Below are positions 17,504 through 26,088 of a stretch of 64,000 nucleotides of DNA, piece by piece. A model generated the notes under the pieces. It saw only the letters and a program-made list of their open reading frames with translations, did not search any database and had not been told where the DNA came from. The DNA lies in assembly GCF_026248825.1 (NCBI RefSeq), contig NZ_CP110973.1, forward strand, positions 2,313,001 to 2,377,000, given 5' to 3'. The position numbers and the translations under genes were made by a program. Numbering within the stretch: position 1 is the stretch's first letter; each line of letters opens with the position of its first letter. Origin of the DNA: Larkinella insperata (GTDB lineage: Bacteria > Bacteroidota > Bacteroidia > Cytophagales > Spirosomataceae).

Positions 17504-17620
17504 ACTCTGTTTTAGCTTTTTTATGGTTTAAAAAGTTAGTAAATGGTCCTAGCTGCTGAATAGCTATTCATCTATGTCCACAAAAGCCGTTATCAGTTTG
17601 TCGGCCAATTGCTTTTTTCT

Positions 17621-18385
17621 TTACATCTTACCGAGTTTATCCGGAGCTTTTTCGTTGGTCAGCAGACTGGCCGCGGCTTCGTCCAGGTACAACTGGCAGT
17701 TCGGATGCGACCGTAAAATGCTGGCCGGAAACAGATTACTGATTGGCTGCTCCAGCGTATCCTTAACAGCCTGCGCCTTGCGTTCGTCGGGAACTGAGCA
17801 GATGATGTGCCGTGATTTCATGATTTGCCGAACTGACATACTGATGGCCTGCTTCGGTACATCCTCCAGCGTCGGAAACCAGCCTTCATTGAACTGCTGA
17901 CGCCGACAGGCGGCATCCAGGTCAACAATCAGGTAAGGTTTTTCGGTGTCAAAATCGGCCGGGGGATCGTTGAAAGCCAGGTGACCGTTTTCGCCAACGC
18001 CAACCAGCGCCACGTCGATGGGGTGTGCCTGGATGAGTGTTCCAAGCCGTTGAGTTTCTGCCCGAGCATCTACTTCGCCGTTGATGAGGTAACTGGCTTT
18101 CAGGGGTGGAACCTGATCCAGAAAGCGCTCCTGCAGGTATTTGCGGAAACTGGCCGGATGCGAAAGCGGCAGACCGATGTACTCGTCCAGGTGAAACATC
18201 ACCACCCGGCTCCAGTCAACATCTTCCCGAATAAGCTGCTGCAAGGTGGCAAACTGGCTTGTTCCGGTGGCCAGAATAACATTGGCTTGTCCGCGTTCGG
18301 CAATGGCTTGCTGGATGAGGGCTGCCGTTGCCTGGCCCGCGCTCTGGCCGAGTTGTTCAACGGTTTTTGAAATCAGAATCGTCAT
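17621..18385 (-). CDS. nagB: Glucosamine-6-phosphate deaminase
   Basis: 254 residues. The family motifs HLDEYIGL (65-72) and GVGENGHLAFNDPP (129-142) hold the catalytic Asp/His/Glu residues known from E. coli NagB. It converts glucosamine-6-phosphate to fructose-6-phosphate and ammonia in the cytoplasm. It is the last gene of a leftward group that starts with murQ, which makes N-acetylglucosamine-6-phosphate. The deacetylase NagA that would link the two is not in the window. 6-phosphogluconolactonase relatives lack the HLDEYIGL form, so NagB is secure. Confidence 0.93.
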   Translation of the reverse strand: MTILISKTVEQLGQSAGQATAALIQQAIAERGQANVILATGTSQFATLQQLIREDVDWSRVVMFHLDEYIGLPLSHPASFRKYLQERFLDQVPPLKASYLINGEVDARAETQRLGTLIQAHPIDVALVGVGENGHLAFNDPPADFDTEKPYLIVDLDAACRRQQFNEGWFPTLEDVPKQAISMSVRQIMKSRHIICSVPDERKAQAVKDTLEQPISNLFPASILRSHPNCQLYLDEAAASLLTNEKAPDKLGKM

Positions 18386-18423
18386 AATAAGTTTCGTAAG
18401 AGCAAAGGCGGTTGAATCGTTGG

Positions 18424-19821
18424 TTACAGGTTTTTAATTCGGGTGGTGCCACCGGCTGCCAGGCTGATGTCTACCGGTTTGTTGGTTTTCCAGGAGCCGT
18501 TGGTAAAGTCCGGCACGTCGATGGAATTCGAGCGATGGGCCACCGACCACTCGCTGAGCGGGCCAACGCTGCTCCACAGGGCCGCGTCATAAACGTCCTG
18601 ATCCAGTGGCAAACCGTTGCGCAGGCAGTCGATAAGCCGCCAGTCCATCAGAAAATCCATGCCGCCGTGGCCGCCCACCTGTTTGGCCAGTTCGCCCACC
18701 CGTTTGACGATTTCGGGCTGGTATTTCTTTTCGAGTTCCTGGTAATCCTGTTCCGAGAGCCATTCGTGGCCCGTCGCAATCCGGCCGGGCAGCGGGTATT
18801 TCTGCGCCACGGCTTTCGTGCCGCTGATAAGGTGAATCCGGGAATAGGGTCGGGGAGAGCTGACGTCGTGCTGAAGCATCATCGTCCGGCCTTTTTTCGT
18901 CCGGATGGTGGTTGTGTTCATGTTACCCCGAAACGATTTGCCCTGAAACTGCTTAAAGTAGGTGTTCTGCGCGGCCAGTTCGTCCACTTTTTTCCCAATC
19001 ATGAAATCCTGACTGGAGGTGGCAACCAGGTAATCCATCTGGTCTCCGCGGTTGATATCGAGGACCTGCGCAATCGGCCCCAGGCCGTGCGTAGGGTAGA
19101 GGTTACCGTTGCGCTGGTTTTCCTTTAATCGCCACAGTTCGTAACGTTTGCTCTGATCAAACAGGGACTCGAAAATGTCGTGAATGTAAGCGCCTTCTGC
19201 GTGAATCAACTCACCAAAAAAGCCCTGGCGCGCCATATTCAGCGTCATTAATTCGAAGAAATCGTAGCAGCAGTTTTCCAGCATCATGCAATGCCGACGC
19301 GTCCGCTCGGAGGTTTCGACCAGCTTCCAGCAGTCTTCAACGGTTGTTGCCACCGGAATTTCGCAGGCGACGTGTTTGCCCTGTTCCATCGCGTACAGGG
19401 CCATCGGAGCGTGCAGGTTCCAGGGTGTGCAGATATAAATCAGGTCGATATCGCTCCGATCGCAGAGGGCTTTCCAGGCGTCGGCTTTTCCGCTGTAGTA
19501 AGTGGGTTTATGAGCGGTTTTTTCCAGGACCTTCTTGGCCTCCTCAATGCGCTCCGGCCGAACGTCGCAAATGGCCTGAACCGCCACATTTTCGAGATAA
19601 ACGATCCGTTTCAACGCGCCGGTTCCCCGGTTGCCAACCCCGATGTAGCCGATCCGAACGGTATCAATTTTAGGGGCGCTGTAACCGCACATATTGAAGG
19701 TCTGCCTGGGAGGGCGTGGAGCGGGGGTTACGGCGGGTAAACCGTTGCTCAATCCTGTGGTACTGAGTCCGGCACCGGCTAATCCGGTCAATTTCAAGAA
19801 ATCTCGGCGTTTCGTGTTCAT
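18424..19821 (-). CDS. Gfo/Idh/MocA oxidoreductase, GH109-like
   Basis: 465 residues. The N-terminus has a twin-arginine pattern (RRDFLK at residues 5-10) followed by a hydrophobic Ala/Gly run, so Tat export is likely. The NAD-binding motif GYIGVGNRG is at 58-66, ACEIPVATT near 160, and a C-terminal box GHGGMDFLMDWRL near 383-395. This C-terminal pattern is shared with glycoside hydrolase family 109, which splits N-acetylgalactosamine by an NAD-assisted mechanism. Substrate is inferred only. ATG at 19821 begins the Tat signal; an 18-residue upstream extension is not typical. It lies between nagB and an MDR reductase in an amino-sugar context. Confidence 0.85.
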   Translation of the reverse strand: MNTKRRDFLKLTGLAGAGLSTTGLSNGLPAVTPAPRPPRQTFNMCGYSAPKIDTVRIGYIGVGNRGTGALKRIVYLENVAVQAICDVRPERIEEAKKVLEKTAHKPTYYSGKADAWKALCDRSDIDLIYICTPWNLHAPMALYAMEQGKHVACEIPVATTVEDCWKLVETSERTRRHCMMLENCCYDFFELMTLNMARQGFFGELIHAEGAYIHDIFESLFDQSKRYELWRLKENQRNGNLYPTHGLGPIAQVLDINRGDQMDYLVATSSQDFMIGKKVDELAAQNTYFKQFQGKSFRGNMNTTTIRTKKGRTMMLQHDVSSPRPYSRIHLISGTKAVAQKYPLPGRIATGHEWLSEQDYQELEKKYQPEIVKRVGELAKQVGGHGGMDFLMDWRLIDCLRNGLPLDQDVYDAALWSSVGPLSEWSVAHRSNSIDVPDFTNGSWKTNKPVDISLAAGGTTRIKNL

Positions 19822-19892
19822 GGGTTTCGGGTTATGATTCGAAACTCGCTTGGTTTTCCGGAAAAAGCAACTCACGAAGCCAAGAAATCTGT

Positions 19893-20909
19893 TCAGGAAA
19901 CCCGCAGAACCACCTTGCCGAACTGTTGGCCGCTTTCAATTTTCCGCAGAGCCTGCTCCGCTTCCGCCAGCGGAAGCACGTCGTCGATGACCGGTACGAT
20001 TTGTTTTCCCGCGACGAACCGAACCATCTCCGCAAATTCCGCGTCCGTTCCCATCGTCGTGCCGTGGATGTTTAATTGCTTGAAAAAGATTTTGGAAGGG
20101 GCCACATCCGTGATGGTACCGGTGGTGCCACCGTAGAAAACAATCCGGCCCCCCGGTGCGGCAACGTCCACCAGTTTAGCGAATCCCGGCCCGGCGGCAC
20201 TATCAATGATGACGTCGAAATAACCGCCTTTGCCACCAGTTTGAGCCAGCAGGTTTTTAGACCAATCGGCTTCCCGGTAGCTTACTGCGCCGGTGGCGCC
20301 CAGTTCTTTGGCCCGCTGAAGTTTTTCGTCGGAGCCGGACGTAACCCACACCTCCGACCCGGCGGCCCGGGCGATCTGCAGGGCAATCAGGGCCGCTCCT
20401 CCGCCAATGCCGGTAATCAGAACCCGCTCCGGATGGTTGATCAGCAACCGGGCGCGGGTCATCAAGGCGCGCCAGGCAGTTACCCCGGTTAATGGCAGAG
20501 CGGCCGCCTGCTCAAACGAAAGGTGGTTGGGTTTGTGATGCAGGTATTTCGCCTGAATTTTGATGTACTCAGCGAAGGTGCCGTTATCGGGCATGCCCAG
20601 GATCCGGAAATCCGGGCCAAAGAAGTTAGGATTTGGCCCCCAGTCGAGCGCCGGATTGATAATGACCTCCTGCTTTTTCCAGACTTTATCCACCCCCTCG
20701 CCGGTTTCTACCACCACCCCGGCCCCGTCGGAACCCAAAACAACCGGCAATTTCATTTTGGGGTACAAGCCGTGTTGAACGTACACATCCCGGTGGTTGA
20801 TGGCCGCAGCTTTCAATTGCACGATAACCTCGCCTGGTCCGGCAACGGGCGTCTCAGTATCAACGTATTGGGCGGGTTGGTGCAGCTCGGATTGGATGAT
20901 CGCTTTCAT
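19893..20909 (-). CDS. Medium-chain dehydrogenase/reductase, quinone-oxidoreductase type
   Basis: 338 residues, GroES-like N-terminal domain then a Rossmann domain. Features are AAINHRDVYVQHGLYP (about 34-49), the GSDGAGVVVETG segment (about 60) and a cofactor loop ITGIGGGAALIALQIA (about 165-180). The family reduces quinones, enones or alcohols with NAD(P)H; the substrate is unknown. Its ATG overlaps the murQ stop by four bases (ATGA), so it is translationally coupled to murQ. The closest general type is the YhfP/zinc-binding dehydrogenase group, but the structural zinc cysteines are not apparent. Confidence 0.82.
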   Translation of the reverse strand: MKAIIQSELHQPAQYVDTETPVAGPGEVIVQLKAAAINHRDVYVQHGLYPKMKLPVVLGSDGAGVVVETGEGVDKVWKKQEVIINPALDWGPNPNFFGPDFRILGMPDNGTFAEYIKIQAKYLHHKPNHLSFEQAAALPLTGVTAWRALMTRARLLINHPERVLITGIGGGAALIALQIARAAGSEVWVTSGSDEKLQRAKELGATGAVSYREADWSKNLLAQTGGKGGYFDVIIDSAAGPGFAKLVDVAAPGGRIVFYGGTTGTITDVAPSKIFFKQLNIHGTTMGTDAEFAEMVRFVAGKQIVPVIDDVLPLAEAEQALRKIESGQQFGKVVLRVS

Positions 20910-21718
20910 TCTTCCAGATTGTAATTGACGTTCAGGATGGCGCTCCGTACGTTACCAAATCTGGCCAGGAGGTCCTCCGCCCGTTTCTGCGAAACGCCCG
21001 TTTCACTCATAACCATGTTGGTCGCCCGGATCTTGAGTTTATGATTAGTTAATTGCATATCGACCATTTTGTTGCCTTTGACCCGGCCCAGTTGAATCAT
21101 AACCGAGGTCGAAACCATGTTGAGAACCAGCTTTTGAGCGGTGCCGGATTTCATGCGTGTGCTGCCCGTTACAAACTCAGGCCCCACAACGACCTCGACC
21201 GGAAATTCGGCCGCCTGAGCCACCGCTGAACCGGGGTTGCAGACGATGCATCCCGTCAGAATACCGGCTTCACGGGCTTTCTGCAAACCGCCGATGACGT
21301 AAGGAGTCCGGCCCGACGCAGCAATGCCGATCAGCGTATCCAGCGGTTCAATGTGATAGGCCTGCAAATCTTTCCACGCCTGCTCCGAATCGTCTTCCGC
21401 ATTTTCGACAGCACTCCGGATGGCGCGGTCGCCCCCGGCAATGATGCCCACGACCAGATCGGGCGAAACGCCGTACGTCGGTGGACATTCCGAGGCATCA
21501 ACTACGCCCAGACGACCGCTGGTACCCGCACCGATGTAAAACAGGCGTCCCCCTTCTTTCATGCGTTTTACAATCTCCGTCACCAGGGCTTCAATTTGCG
21601 GGATGGCTCTCTCAACGGCCAGCGGAACGGTTTTGTCTTCCTGGTTGATATTGGTCAGCAACTCACGAACGGACATTCGCTCCAGATGGTCGTAATGCGA
21701 TGCGTTTTCTGTAATCAT
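20906..21718 (-). CDS. murQ: N-acetylmuramic acid 6-phosphate etherase
   Basis: 270 residues, a little shorter than E. coli MurQ (298). SIS-domain motifs are clear: YIGAGTSGRLGVVDASECP (about 62-80) with the catalytic-region Glu, SGRTPYVIGGL (about 134-144) and TGSTRMKSGTAQK (about 185). The C-terminal helical domain ends LARFGNVRSAIL. It cleaves the lactyl ether of MurNAc-6-P to GlcNAc-6-P and D-lactate, a step of peptidoglycan recycling. It is the first gene of a leftward unit with the MDR reductase, the GH109-like protein and nagB. A -7 box lies 25-32 bases upstream. Confidence 0.93.
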   Translation of the reverse strand: MITENASHYDHLERMSVRELLTNINQEDKTVPLAVERAIPQIEALVTEIVKRMKEGGRLFYIGAGTSGRLGVVDASECPPTYGVSPDLVVGIIAGGDRAIRSAVENAEDDSEQAWKDLQAYHIEPLDTLIGIAASGRTPYVIGGLQKAREAGILTGCIVCNPGSAVAQAAEFPVEVVVGPEFVTGSTRMKSGTAQKLVLNMVSTSVMIQLGRVKGNKMVDMQLTNHKLKIRATNMVMSETGVSQKRAEDLLARFGNVRSAILNVNYNLEE

Positions 21719-21742
21719 AGTATAATGCTATTTCCTATACAT

Positions 21743-21750
21743 CAAAAGTA
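21743..21750 (-). promoter_or_regulatory. Predicted -7 box for the murQ unit
   Basis: TACTTTTG on the minus strand fits TAnnTTTG. It lies 25 bases before the murQ ATG, giving a leader of about 18 nt. No clear -33 element is seen. Confidence 0.4.
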
Positions 21751-21811
21751 CAATGTATTCCATACGAACTACGCATAATGAAAAAAATACTAAAAAATCG
21801 TGGTCAAATTC

Positions 21812-21842
21812 TTGCGTAATTTAGTTCGATTTTTTTCCTTTG
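21812..21842 (+). promoter_or_regulatory. Predicted promoter for ilvD
   Basis: TTG (21812-21814), a 20-base spacer and TTCCTTTG (21835-21842) match the Bacteroidota -33/-7 pattern with one deviation (TT for TA). Transcription would start near 21849, 35 bases before the ilvD ATG. This would be the main promoter of the ilv-leu cluster. Confidence 0.42.
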
Positions 21843-21883
21843 AAACAAATTACGCTTTCAGCGAATTTTCGCTAACTGGATTT

Positions 21884-23590
21884 ATGACAACTATAGCAAC
21901 CGAAAAAAATCAACTAAACCGGTACAGTTCCACCCTTACCCAGGAAGTCAGTAACCCGGCCGCTCAGGCCATGCTTTACGGCATTGGTTTGAAGGAAGAG
22001 GACATGAACAAACCTCAGATCGGAATTGCCAGTGCTGGTTACGATGGCAACCCCTGCAACATTCACCTGAATGGCTTGGCGGCTTACGTAAAAAAAGGAG
22101 TCAATGAAAGCGGGTTAGTTGGGTTGGTATTTAACACAATCGGTGTTTCGGACGGGATGACCAACGGAAACGATGGAATGTCGTATTCTTTGCCGTCGCG
22201 GGATATTATTGCGGATTCGATTGAAACGGTTGTCCACGCGCAGTGGTACGACGGTGTGATTGCGGTGGTGGGTTGTGATAAAAATATGCCCGGGGCGCTC
22301 ATGGCAGTGGGCCGGTTAAACCGTCCTGCCATTCTCGTATACGGCGGCACCATCCGCTCGGGAAGCTACAAGGGCCAGAAATTAGATATTGTATCGGCGT
22401 TTGAAGCTTACGGCAAAAAAGTTGCCAACAGCATCAGCGAAGAAGATTATAAAGGTGTTATCCAGAATTCAATCCCCGGCGCGGGAGCCTGTGGGGGCAT
22501 GTACACGGCCAACACAATGGCGTCGTCGATGGAAGCGATGGGCATGAGCCTGCCGTATAGCTCGACGTTCCCGGCAACGCACGAAGGCAAACAGGCCGAA
22601 TGCCGGAAAATTGGGGAAGCCATGATGAACCTGCTGGAAAAGAATATTCTGCCCAGCGAAATCATGACCAAAAAGGCTTTCGAAAACGCTATGACGGTGG
22701 TAATGGCACTGGGCGGATCGACCAATGCCGTGCTGCACTACATCGCCATTGCTAAATCCGTTGGGGTATCGCTGACGCTGAAAGATATTCAGGACATCAG
22801 CGACCGGACGCCGTATCTGGGCGATCTGAAGCCGAGCGGGAAATACTACATGGAAGACATGCTGGCCATTGGCGGGGTCCCGGCGGTGATGAAATACCTT
22901 CACAAAGAAGGCTATATCCACGGCGACTGCCTGACCGTAACCGGCAAAACCGTGGCTGAGAACCTGGAAGGAGCACCGGATCTGGATTTCGAAACGCAAA
23001 ACATCATCCGTCCGCTGTCGAATCCGATGAAGAAAAGCGGCCACATCCAGATTCTGTACGGTAATCTGGCGACGCAGGGTGCCGTTGCCAAAATTACGGG
23101 CAAAGAAGGCGAGCGGTTTGAAGGAATCGCCAAAGTTTGCGAGCGCGAAGAACAGCTGCTGGAGTTTATTCAGAACCGGGAGATTCAGGAAGGCCACGTC
23201 ATCGTTATCCGCTACGAAGGACCGAAAGGCGGACCGGGTATGCCGGAAATGCTGAAACCGACCTCGGCCATTATGGGGCTGGGCCTGGGCGATAAAGTGG
23301 CCCTGATCACGGACGGACGGTTTTCGGGAGGAACCCACGGTTTTGTGGTGGGGCACATCACACCGGAAGCGCAGGAAGGGGGTAACATCGCCCTGGTTCG
23401 CGACGGCGATAAAATCACCATCGACGCCGTTAACAACGTGATTCACATGCACGTATCGGATGAAGAACTGGCCGAGCGCCGGGCCAACTGGACGGTTCCA
23501 CCCTTGGAAAAAGCGGCTGATCATGGTATTTTGCGGAAATACGTGAAGCTGGTCAGTTCCGCCAGTGAAGGCTGCGTGACGGATGCTTAG
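21884..23590 (+). CDS. ilvD: Dihydroxy-acid dehydratase
   Basis: 568 residues, the standard IlvD length. Fe-S ligand cysteines are C58 (GNPCNI), C131 (VVGCDKNMPG) and C203 (GACGGMYTANTM). The C-terminal GRFSGGTHGFVVGH box is also present. It dehydrates the 2,3-dihydroxy acids of the Val/Leu and Ile pathways to keto-acids. ATG at 21884 is chosen; the frame is open to 21800, but that stretch holds the promoter. It is the first gene of the ilv-leu cluster, 59 bases ahead of ilvB, where a CGCCGATCGGCG palindrome (23611-23622) occurs. Confidence 0.96.
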   Translation: MTTIATEKNQLNRYSSTLTQEVSNPAAQAMLYGIGLKEEDMNKPQIGIASAGYDGNPCNIHLNGLAAYVKKGVNESGLVGLVFNTIGVSDGMTNGNDGMSYSLPSRDIIADSIETVVHAQWYDGVIAVVGCDKNMPGALMAVGRLNRPAILVYGGTIRSGSYKGQKLDIVSAFEAYGKKVANSISEEDYKGVIQNSIPGAGACGGMYTANTMASSMEAMGMSLPYSSTFPATHEGKQAECRKIGEAMMNLLEKNILPSEIMTKKAFENAMTVVMALGGSTNAVLHYIAIAKSVGVSLTLKDIQDISDRTPYLGDLKPSGKYYMEDMLAIGGVPAVMKYLHKEGYIHGDCLTVTGKTVAENLEGAPDLDFETQNIIRPLSNPMKKSGHIQILYGNLATQGAVAKITGKEGERFEGIAKVCEREEQLLEFIQNREIQEGHVIVIRYEGPKGGPGMPEMLKPTSAIMGLGLGDKVALITDGRFSGGTHGFVVGHITPEAQEGGNIALVRDGDKITIDAVNNVIHMHVSDEELAERRANWTVPPLEKAADHGILRKYVKLVSSASEGCVTDA

Positions 23591-23649
23591 TAACGAATGA
23601 AATCAACGAACGCCGATCGGCGGTACGGATCGCTAAAACAGACAATACA

Positions 23650-25410
23650 ATGAATACAACAGTCAGTGAAATAACGGCAGAAGAACCGCAACCGGCTGTT
23701 CCGGCTGCCCAATTGATCAAGCCCCTGACGGGGGCCGAAGCGCTCATGCAGGCTTTGGTGGAAGAGGGCGTGGAAACCATTTTTGGCTACCCGGGCGGAG
23801 CCATCATGCCGGTTTATGACGCACTCTATGATTATCAGGATCGCCTGAACCACATTCTGGTGCGTCACGAGCAGGGCGCGGCCCACGCAGCCGAAGGCTA
23901 CGCCCGGGTGACGGGCCGGGCCGGGGTTTGTCTGGTGACTTCAGGGCCGGGGGCCACCAACCTGGTGACGGGAATTGCCGACGCCATGATCGACTCAACG
24001 CCGATGGTGTGTCTGGTCGGTCAGGTGGCAACGAAGCTGTTAGGAACTGACGCATTTCAGGAAACCGACGTGATTGGCGTTACGATGCCGATTACCAAAT
24101 GGAATTACCAGGTGACGAGCGCCGACGAAATTCCGGAAATTGTAGCCAAGGCCTTTTTCCTGGCACAGACGGGCCGGCCGGGTCCGGTCGTGATTGATAT
24201 TACGAGGAGTGCTCAGCTGGAATTGATGACCAAACCTTTCGAGTACGCCAAGTGCGAAAAGGTCATCAGCTATCGTCCGCGTCTGGTCCCCAAGCAGGAT
24301 CAACTGGAGAAAGCCGCTGAAATGATCAACAAGGCCAAAAAACCGTATATGCTGGTGGGCCACGGCGTCTTGATCTCTAAAGCGGAGAAGGAACTGCTGG
24401 CGTTTGTCGAAAAAACCGGTATCCCGGTGGCTACCACGTTGCTGGGGCAGTCGGCTCTTTCGGTCGATCACCCGCTCTACACGGGTTGGCTGGGTATGCA
24501 CGGCAACTACGGATCCAACGTCATGACGGACCAGTGCGACCTGCTGATTGGAGTTGGAATGCGCTTCGACGACCGTGTGACTGGAAATAAGGAATTGTTT
24601 GCCCGGCAGGCGAAAGTCGTACACATTGAAATTGATCCGGCTGAAATTGATAAAATTATCAAAGTTGATGCCCCGGTGATTGGTGACGCTAAAGAGGTTT
24701 TAACGCGCTTAATGCCGCTGGTGAATCAGAATGACCACACCGCCTGGCGCAACGAATTTCGGAAATACGACGACATTGAAGAGGAAAAAGTAACGCAACC
24801 CGCCATTGCGCCGACGACCGAAAAAATTAAAATGGCGGAAGCCATCAATTTGCTGTCGAAAAAAACGCGCGGAGAAGCCGTCATGGTGGCCGACGTGGGC
24901 CAACACCAGATGATGACATCGGCTTACTACGAATTCAAGAAACCACACAGCCTGGTTACATCGGGTGGTTTGGGAACGATGGGCTTTGCACTTCCGGCAG
25001 CCTTCGGGGCCAAAGTGGGTGATCCAAGCCGTGAGGTCATTGCGATCATCGGCGACGGTTGTTTCCAGATGACCATTCAGGAGCTGGGAACGATCGCCCA
25101 GAATAAGCTCCCGGTGAAAATCATCATTCTGAACAACAACTTCCTAGGAATGGTACGGCAGTGGCAGCAATTGTTCTTCGAACGTCGGTATTCGTTCGTG
25201 GAGCTGCAGAATCCGGATTTTATCACCATCGGTAAAGGTTTCGGAATCGACGGCCATACGTGTGCCAACCGCGAGGATCTGTCGGCGTCGCTGGATACGT
25301 TGCTGGCATCAGACAAGCCGTATCTGCTGGAAATTATCGTCGAGAAAGAAGAGAACGTATTCCCGATGGTTCCGGCCGGAACCAGCGTCGCATCCATCCG
25401 GCTGGAATAA
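23650..25410 (+). CDS. ilvB: Acetolactate synthase large subunit
   Basis: 586 residues, three-domain ThDP enzyme. The catalytic glutamate is E74 in VRHEQGAAHAAEGYAR. The ThDP/Mg2+ motif runs from GDG (468-470) to NNN (495-497). It condenses two pyruvates to acetolactate, or pyruvate with 2-oxobutyrate, committing carbon to Val/Leu or Ile. The extra 25 N-terminal residues before LTGAEAL are weakly conserved in this family. Its regulatory subunit gene ilvN follows after a 111-base gap that is almost wholly taken up by a palindromic element. Confidence 0.95.
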   Translation: MNTTVSEITAEEPQPAVPAAQLIKPLTGAEALMQALVEEGVETIFGYPGGAIMPVYDALYDYQDRLNHILVRHEQGAAHAAEGYARVTGRAGVCLVTSGPGATNLVTGIADAMIDSTPMVCLVGQVATKLLGTDAFQETDVIGVTMPITKWNYQVTSADEIPEIVAKAFFLAQTGRPGPVVIDITRSAQLELMTKPFEYAKCEKVISYRPRLVPKQDQLEKAAEMINKAKKPYMLVGHGVLISKAEKELLAFVEKTGIPVATTLLGQSALSVDHPLYTGWLGMHGNYGSNVMTDQCDLLIGVGMRFDDRVTGNKELFARQAKVVHIEIDPAEIDKIIKVDAPVIGDAKEVLTRLMPLVNQNDHTAWRNEFRKYDDIEEEKVTQPAIAPTTEKIKMAEAINLLSKKTRGEAVMVADVGQHQMMTSAYYEFKKPHSLVTSGGLGTMGFALPAAFGAKVGDPSREVIAIIGDGCFQMTIQELGTIAQNKLPVKIIILNNNFLGMVRQWQQLFFERRYSFVELQNPDFITIGKGFGIDGHTCANREDLSASLDTLLASDKPYLLEIIVEKEENVFPMVPAGTSVASIRLE

Positions 25411-25512
25411 CGTACCCTCGGATTAAGTCCGTGAGCGGTTTACATAAAAATTACAAACAACACCGACTGAAGCCGGTGTAGCTCGAGCTACACGGCTCAG
25501 TCCCTGGGTACG
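25411..25512. repeat. Palindromic intergenic element between ilvB and ilvN
   Basis: Outer arms CGTACCC (25411-25417) and GGGTACG (25506-25512) enclose a small CGGA/TCCG hairpin and a very strong inner stem. The inner stem is GACTGA, GCC and GTGTAGCTC (25465-25484) pairing with GAGCTACAC, GGC and TCAGTC (25485-25502): 18 pairs with two single-base bulges and no spacer. It begins right after the ilvB stop. It looks like a REP/MITE-type dispersed element or an intra-operon RNA structure that adjusts ilvN relative to ilvB. No other copy is seen in this window. Confidence 0.6.
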
Positions 25513-25521
25513 AATACAAAG

Positions 25522-26055
25522 ATGAATACTTACACCATTTGCATATTCACCGAAAATACGATTGGTCTGCTCAATCGGATCACGATTATTTTCACCCGTC
25601 GGCGCATTAATATTGAAAGCCTGACGGTTTCCGAAACCGAGCGGAAAGGTGTTTCCCGGTTTACCATTGTAATCAAGCACGAATCGCGGGAAGAAGTTGA
25701 AAAACTGGTTCGTCAAATTCGTAGAATTATTGAAGTCATGGCGGTTTTCGGGTACCTGAACGACGAAATCGTGTCGAACGAAATTGCGCTGTTCAAAATT
25801 GCTACTCCGTTGGGTTCCAAGCCGTTGGATATTGAATACATCAACAAGCACTTCAACGCCTGGGTGGTATACTGGCAACTGGATTACGTGGTAATTGAGA
25901 AGACCGGTTCGGAGAAGGAAATTTTCGAGTTTTTCAGTTACATCAAACCCCACGGAATTCTGGAGTTTGTTCGTTCGGGCCGGGTTGCGGTTGGCAAAAC
26001 CGAGAAGGGGCTGGTTGAATACTTGCCTGAATATGAGTGGGAATATTATTTGTAA
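25522..26055 (+). CDS. ilvN: Acetolactate synthase small (regulatory) subunit
   Basis: 177 residues. An ACT domain occupies about residues 3-78 (TICIFTENTIGLLNRITIIF at the start, with the N-rich effector-site region INIESLTVSET). A second ALS small-subunit C-terminal domain follows. It activates IlvB and confers valine feedback in characterised systems. It is separated from ilvB by the palindromic element. The length fits the IlvH/IlvN long form, so both domains are complete. Confidence 0.93.
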   Translation: MNTYTICIFTENTIGLLNRITIIFTRRRINIESLTVSETERKGVSRFTIVIKHESREEVEKLVRQIRRIIEVMAVFGYLNDEIVSNEIALFKIATPLGSKPLDIEYINKHFNAWVVYWQLDYVVIEKTGSEKEIFEFFSYIKPHGILEFVRSGRVAVGKTEKGLVEYLPEYEWEYYL

Positions 26056-26088
26056 AGGCGATATTTGCGGCCGGATTCAAATAATTAC

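Noticed and set aside
17449..17582. Chromosomal replication origin
   Set aside because: Only two perfect and two imperfect DnaA boxes, no dnaA, dnaN or gidA nearby, and no evident strand-orientation switch; listed only as an unexplained site.
22469..23524. Long minus-strand open frame (351 codons) inside ilvD
   Set aside because: It lies entirely opposite a well-conserved ilvD, its composition is that of a shadow frame (His/Arg/Gln-rich, no domain), and it has no promoter or neighbour logic.
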